7,389 nt of DNA, taken from an uncultured Erysipelotrichaceae bacterium (GTDB lineage Bacteria; Bacillota_I; Bacilli_A; Erysipelotrichales; Erysipelotrichaceae). Position 1 is the stretch's first letter. Each line of letters opens with the position of its first letter. The stretch spans positions 1 through 7,389 of the forward strand of contig CALNCD010000205.1 of assembly GCA_937874965.1 (NCBI GenBank), given 5' to 3'. Shown one piece after another: positions 6,558 to 7,389 of this stretch. The notes beneath the pieces were generated by a model. That model worked only from the letters and a program-made list of their open reading frames with translations. It searched no databases and was not told the DNA's origin. A program made the translations under genes and the position numbers.

Positions 6558-7389
6558 ATTCAAACCGCTCAAACTGTTTCAAGAACCGTAAATCGTTCTG
6601 ATACAGCAGACGAATATCTTCAATTCCATACTTCAATAAGGCAACCCGTTCTATTCCTAACCCGAATGCAAAACCAGTCAGGTTATCATCACTGCTGTAA
6701 CCAGCCATTTCCAATACTGCAGGATGAACCATACCCGCACCAAGAATTTCAATCCAGCCCGTATGCTTGCACGTGCTGCACCCTTTACCATCGCAAATAT
6801 GACACGAGACGTCCACTTCAACACTTGGTTCGGTAAACTGGAAGTAACTCGGCCTGAAACGGATTCTACGCTTATCACCCAGAACCCTTTTGGCCATCAA
6901 CTCCAATGTTCCCTTAAGATCACTGATTGTTATCCCTTTGCCGACGACCAATCCCTCCATCTGAGTAAATTGATGGGAATGAGTTGCATCATCATCATCA
7001 CGACGATACACTTTCCCAGGGCAGACAACCTTGATCGGATATGAAGGTGCATAGCTTTCCAGCGTGCAACAGCAACTGCTCCGTAATATAAAATGTATCC
7101 TGCATATCGCGAGCGGGATGATCAGGCGGAATATTCGCTCTCTCAAAGTTGTAGAGATCATACTCGACCTCGTCCCCCTCAACGACAAGATACCCCATTT
7201 CACGAAAAACATCTTCCAGTTCACGTTGAACACTGACCAAAGGGTTTTGCGCCCCTAAGTTGAACTGGACACCTGGCAACGACAGATCAATAGCTTCTGA
7301 TTGAAGCTTTCTGGCAAGCTGCTGCGCTTCAAGAGCCTGTGTCAATTGTTCCACCTGTTTCTCCAATGTCTGCTTCAGCTGATTCACCT
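6556..7389 (-). pseudogene. pheS: Phenylalanine--tRNA ligase alpha subunit, 5'-partial and frameshifted by an internal deletion
   Basis: PheS is the catalytic subunit of phenylalanyl-tRNA synthetase. The first frame (7389 down to 7067) shows the end of the N-terminal coiled coil (NQLKQTLEKQVEQLTQAL) and the start of the catalytic core (MGYLVVEGDEVEYDLYNFE, DHPARDMQDTFYIT, EQLLL). The rest continues in another frame (7065 to the TAG at 6556). It contains TLESYAPSYPIKVVCPGKV, YRRDDDDATHSHQF, RFRPSYFQFTEPSVEVDVSC, a four-cysteine CxxCxGKGCxxCKxTGW stretch, EILGAGMVHPAVLEMAG and GFAFGLGIERVALLKYGIEDIR. These are motifs 2 and 3 and the substrate pocket of a class II synthetase. Between LLL and TLE the family has ten residues (R-T-H-T-S-P-V-Q-A-R in Bacillus). 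Here only one base remains, so 29 bases appear to be missing. Frame 1 runs on to a stop at 6998. About 70-80 N-terminal residues lie outside the window. As written the gene cannot give an active enzyme; a sequence or assembly error is a strong alternative because pheS is essential. Confidence 0.92.
7063..7070 (-). other. Deletion/frameshift junction in pheS
   Basis: On the minus strand the TTG leucine codon (7069-7067) is followed by a single C (7066) and then ACG (7065-7063), which starts the T-L-E-S-Y-A-P segment in the second frame. The stretch from this T to the P-I-K motif is 12 residues, the same as in the Bacillus protein as I recall it, and the sequence before the junction is also in register. 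The gap is therefore confined to ten codons minus the one base kept. No simple one-base correction rebuilds the family sequence. Confidence 0.85.

Noticed and set aside
6678..7258. Several open frames on both strands within pheS
   Set aside because: They overlap the two frames that carry recognisable PheS sequence. They have no ribosome binding sites and are explained as shadows.
1..7389. A defence, mobile or otherwise novel multi-gene system
   Set aside because: All genes match known core families, and no integrase, transposase, direct-repeat array or unknown gene cluster is present.

Overview
The window holds ordinary core-genome content from a Bacillota (Firmicutes) bacterium. Protein signatures (CPGKVYRRDDDDATHSHQF in PheS, the YeeN/YeeI-type YebC, TmcAL, DUF368), AGGAGG-type ribosome binding sites and sigma-A-like promoters all point that way. 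The flavour of the PheS/PheT and TmcAL sequences suggests Erysipelotrichales/Erysipelotrichia, but that placement is by eye and unverified. Base composition is moderate (mid-40s percent GC by eye). There are no mobile elements, CRISPR arrays, RNA genes or gene-free stretches over 300 bases.

Layout, left to right. Positions 1-1306, minus strand: a YfcC/DcuC-family membrane transporter whose C-terminus runs off the left edge. Positions 1307-1408: a short divergent intergenic region with a promoter for each neighbour and a small inverted repeat. Positions 1409-2506, plus strand: tmcAL, the tRNA-Met cytidine acetate ligase. Its stop codon directly abuts that of the convergent yebC-type gene (2507-3226, minus), which has its own promoter at about 3252-3279. 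Positions 3288-4103, minus: a DUF368 (PopT-type) polyprenyl-phosphate transporter. Positions 4160-6547, minus: pheT. Positions 6556-7389, minus: the C-terminal part of pheS, running off the right edge. A compact hairpin fused to the pheT stop codon looks like the terminator of pheST.

The main theme is translation: phenylalanine charging (PheST), wobble acetylation of tRNA-Met (TmcAL) and a YebC-type translation/regulatory factor. A cell-envelope lipid carrier flippase (PopT-like) sits between pheT and yebC, and a transporter is divergent from tmcAL.

The most notable observation is that pheS, an essential gene, is broken here. Reading frame and family alignment both indicate a clean loss of 29 bases at about 7066. 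It removes ten residues, including the conserved R-T-H-T-S segment of the active site, and shifts the frame. This is either an assembly or sequence error or a real deletion in a strain with another source of PheRS. I found no convincing undescribed system in the window.
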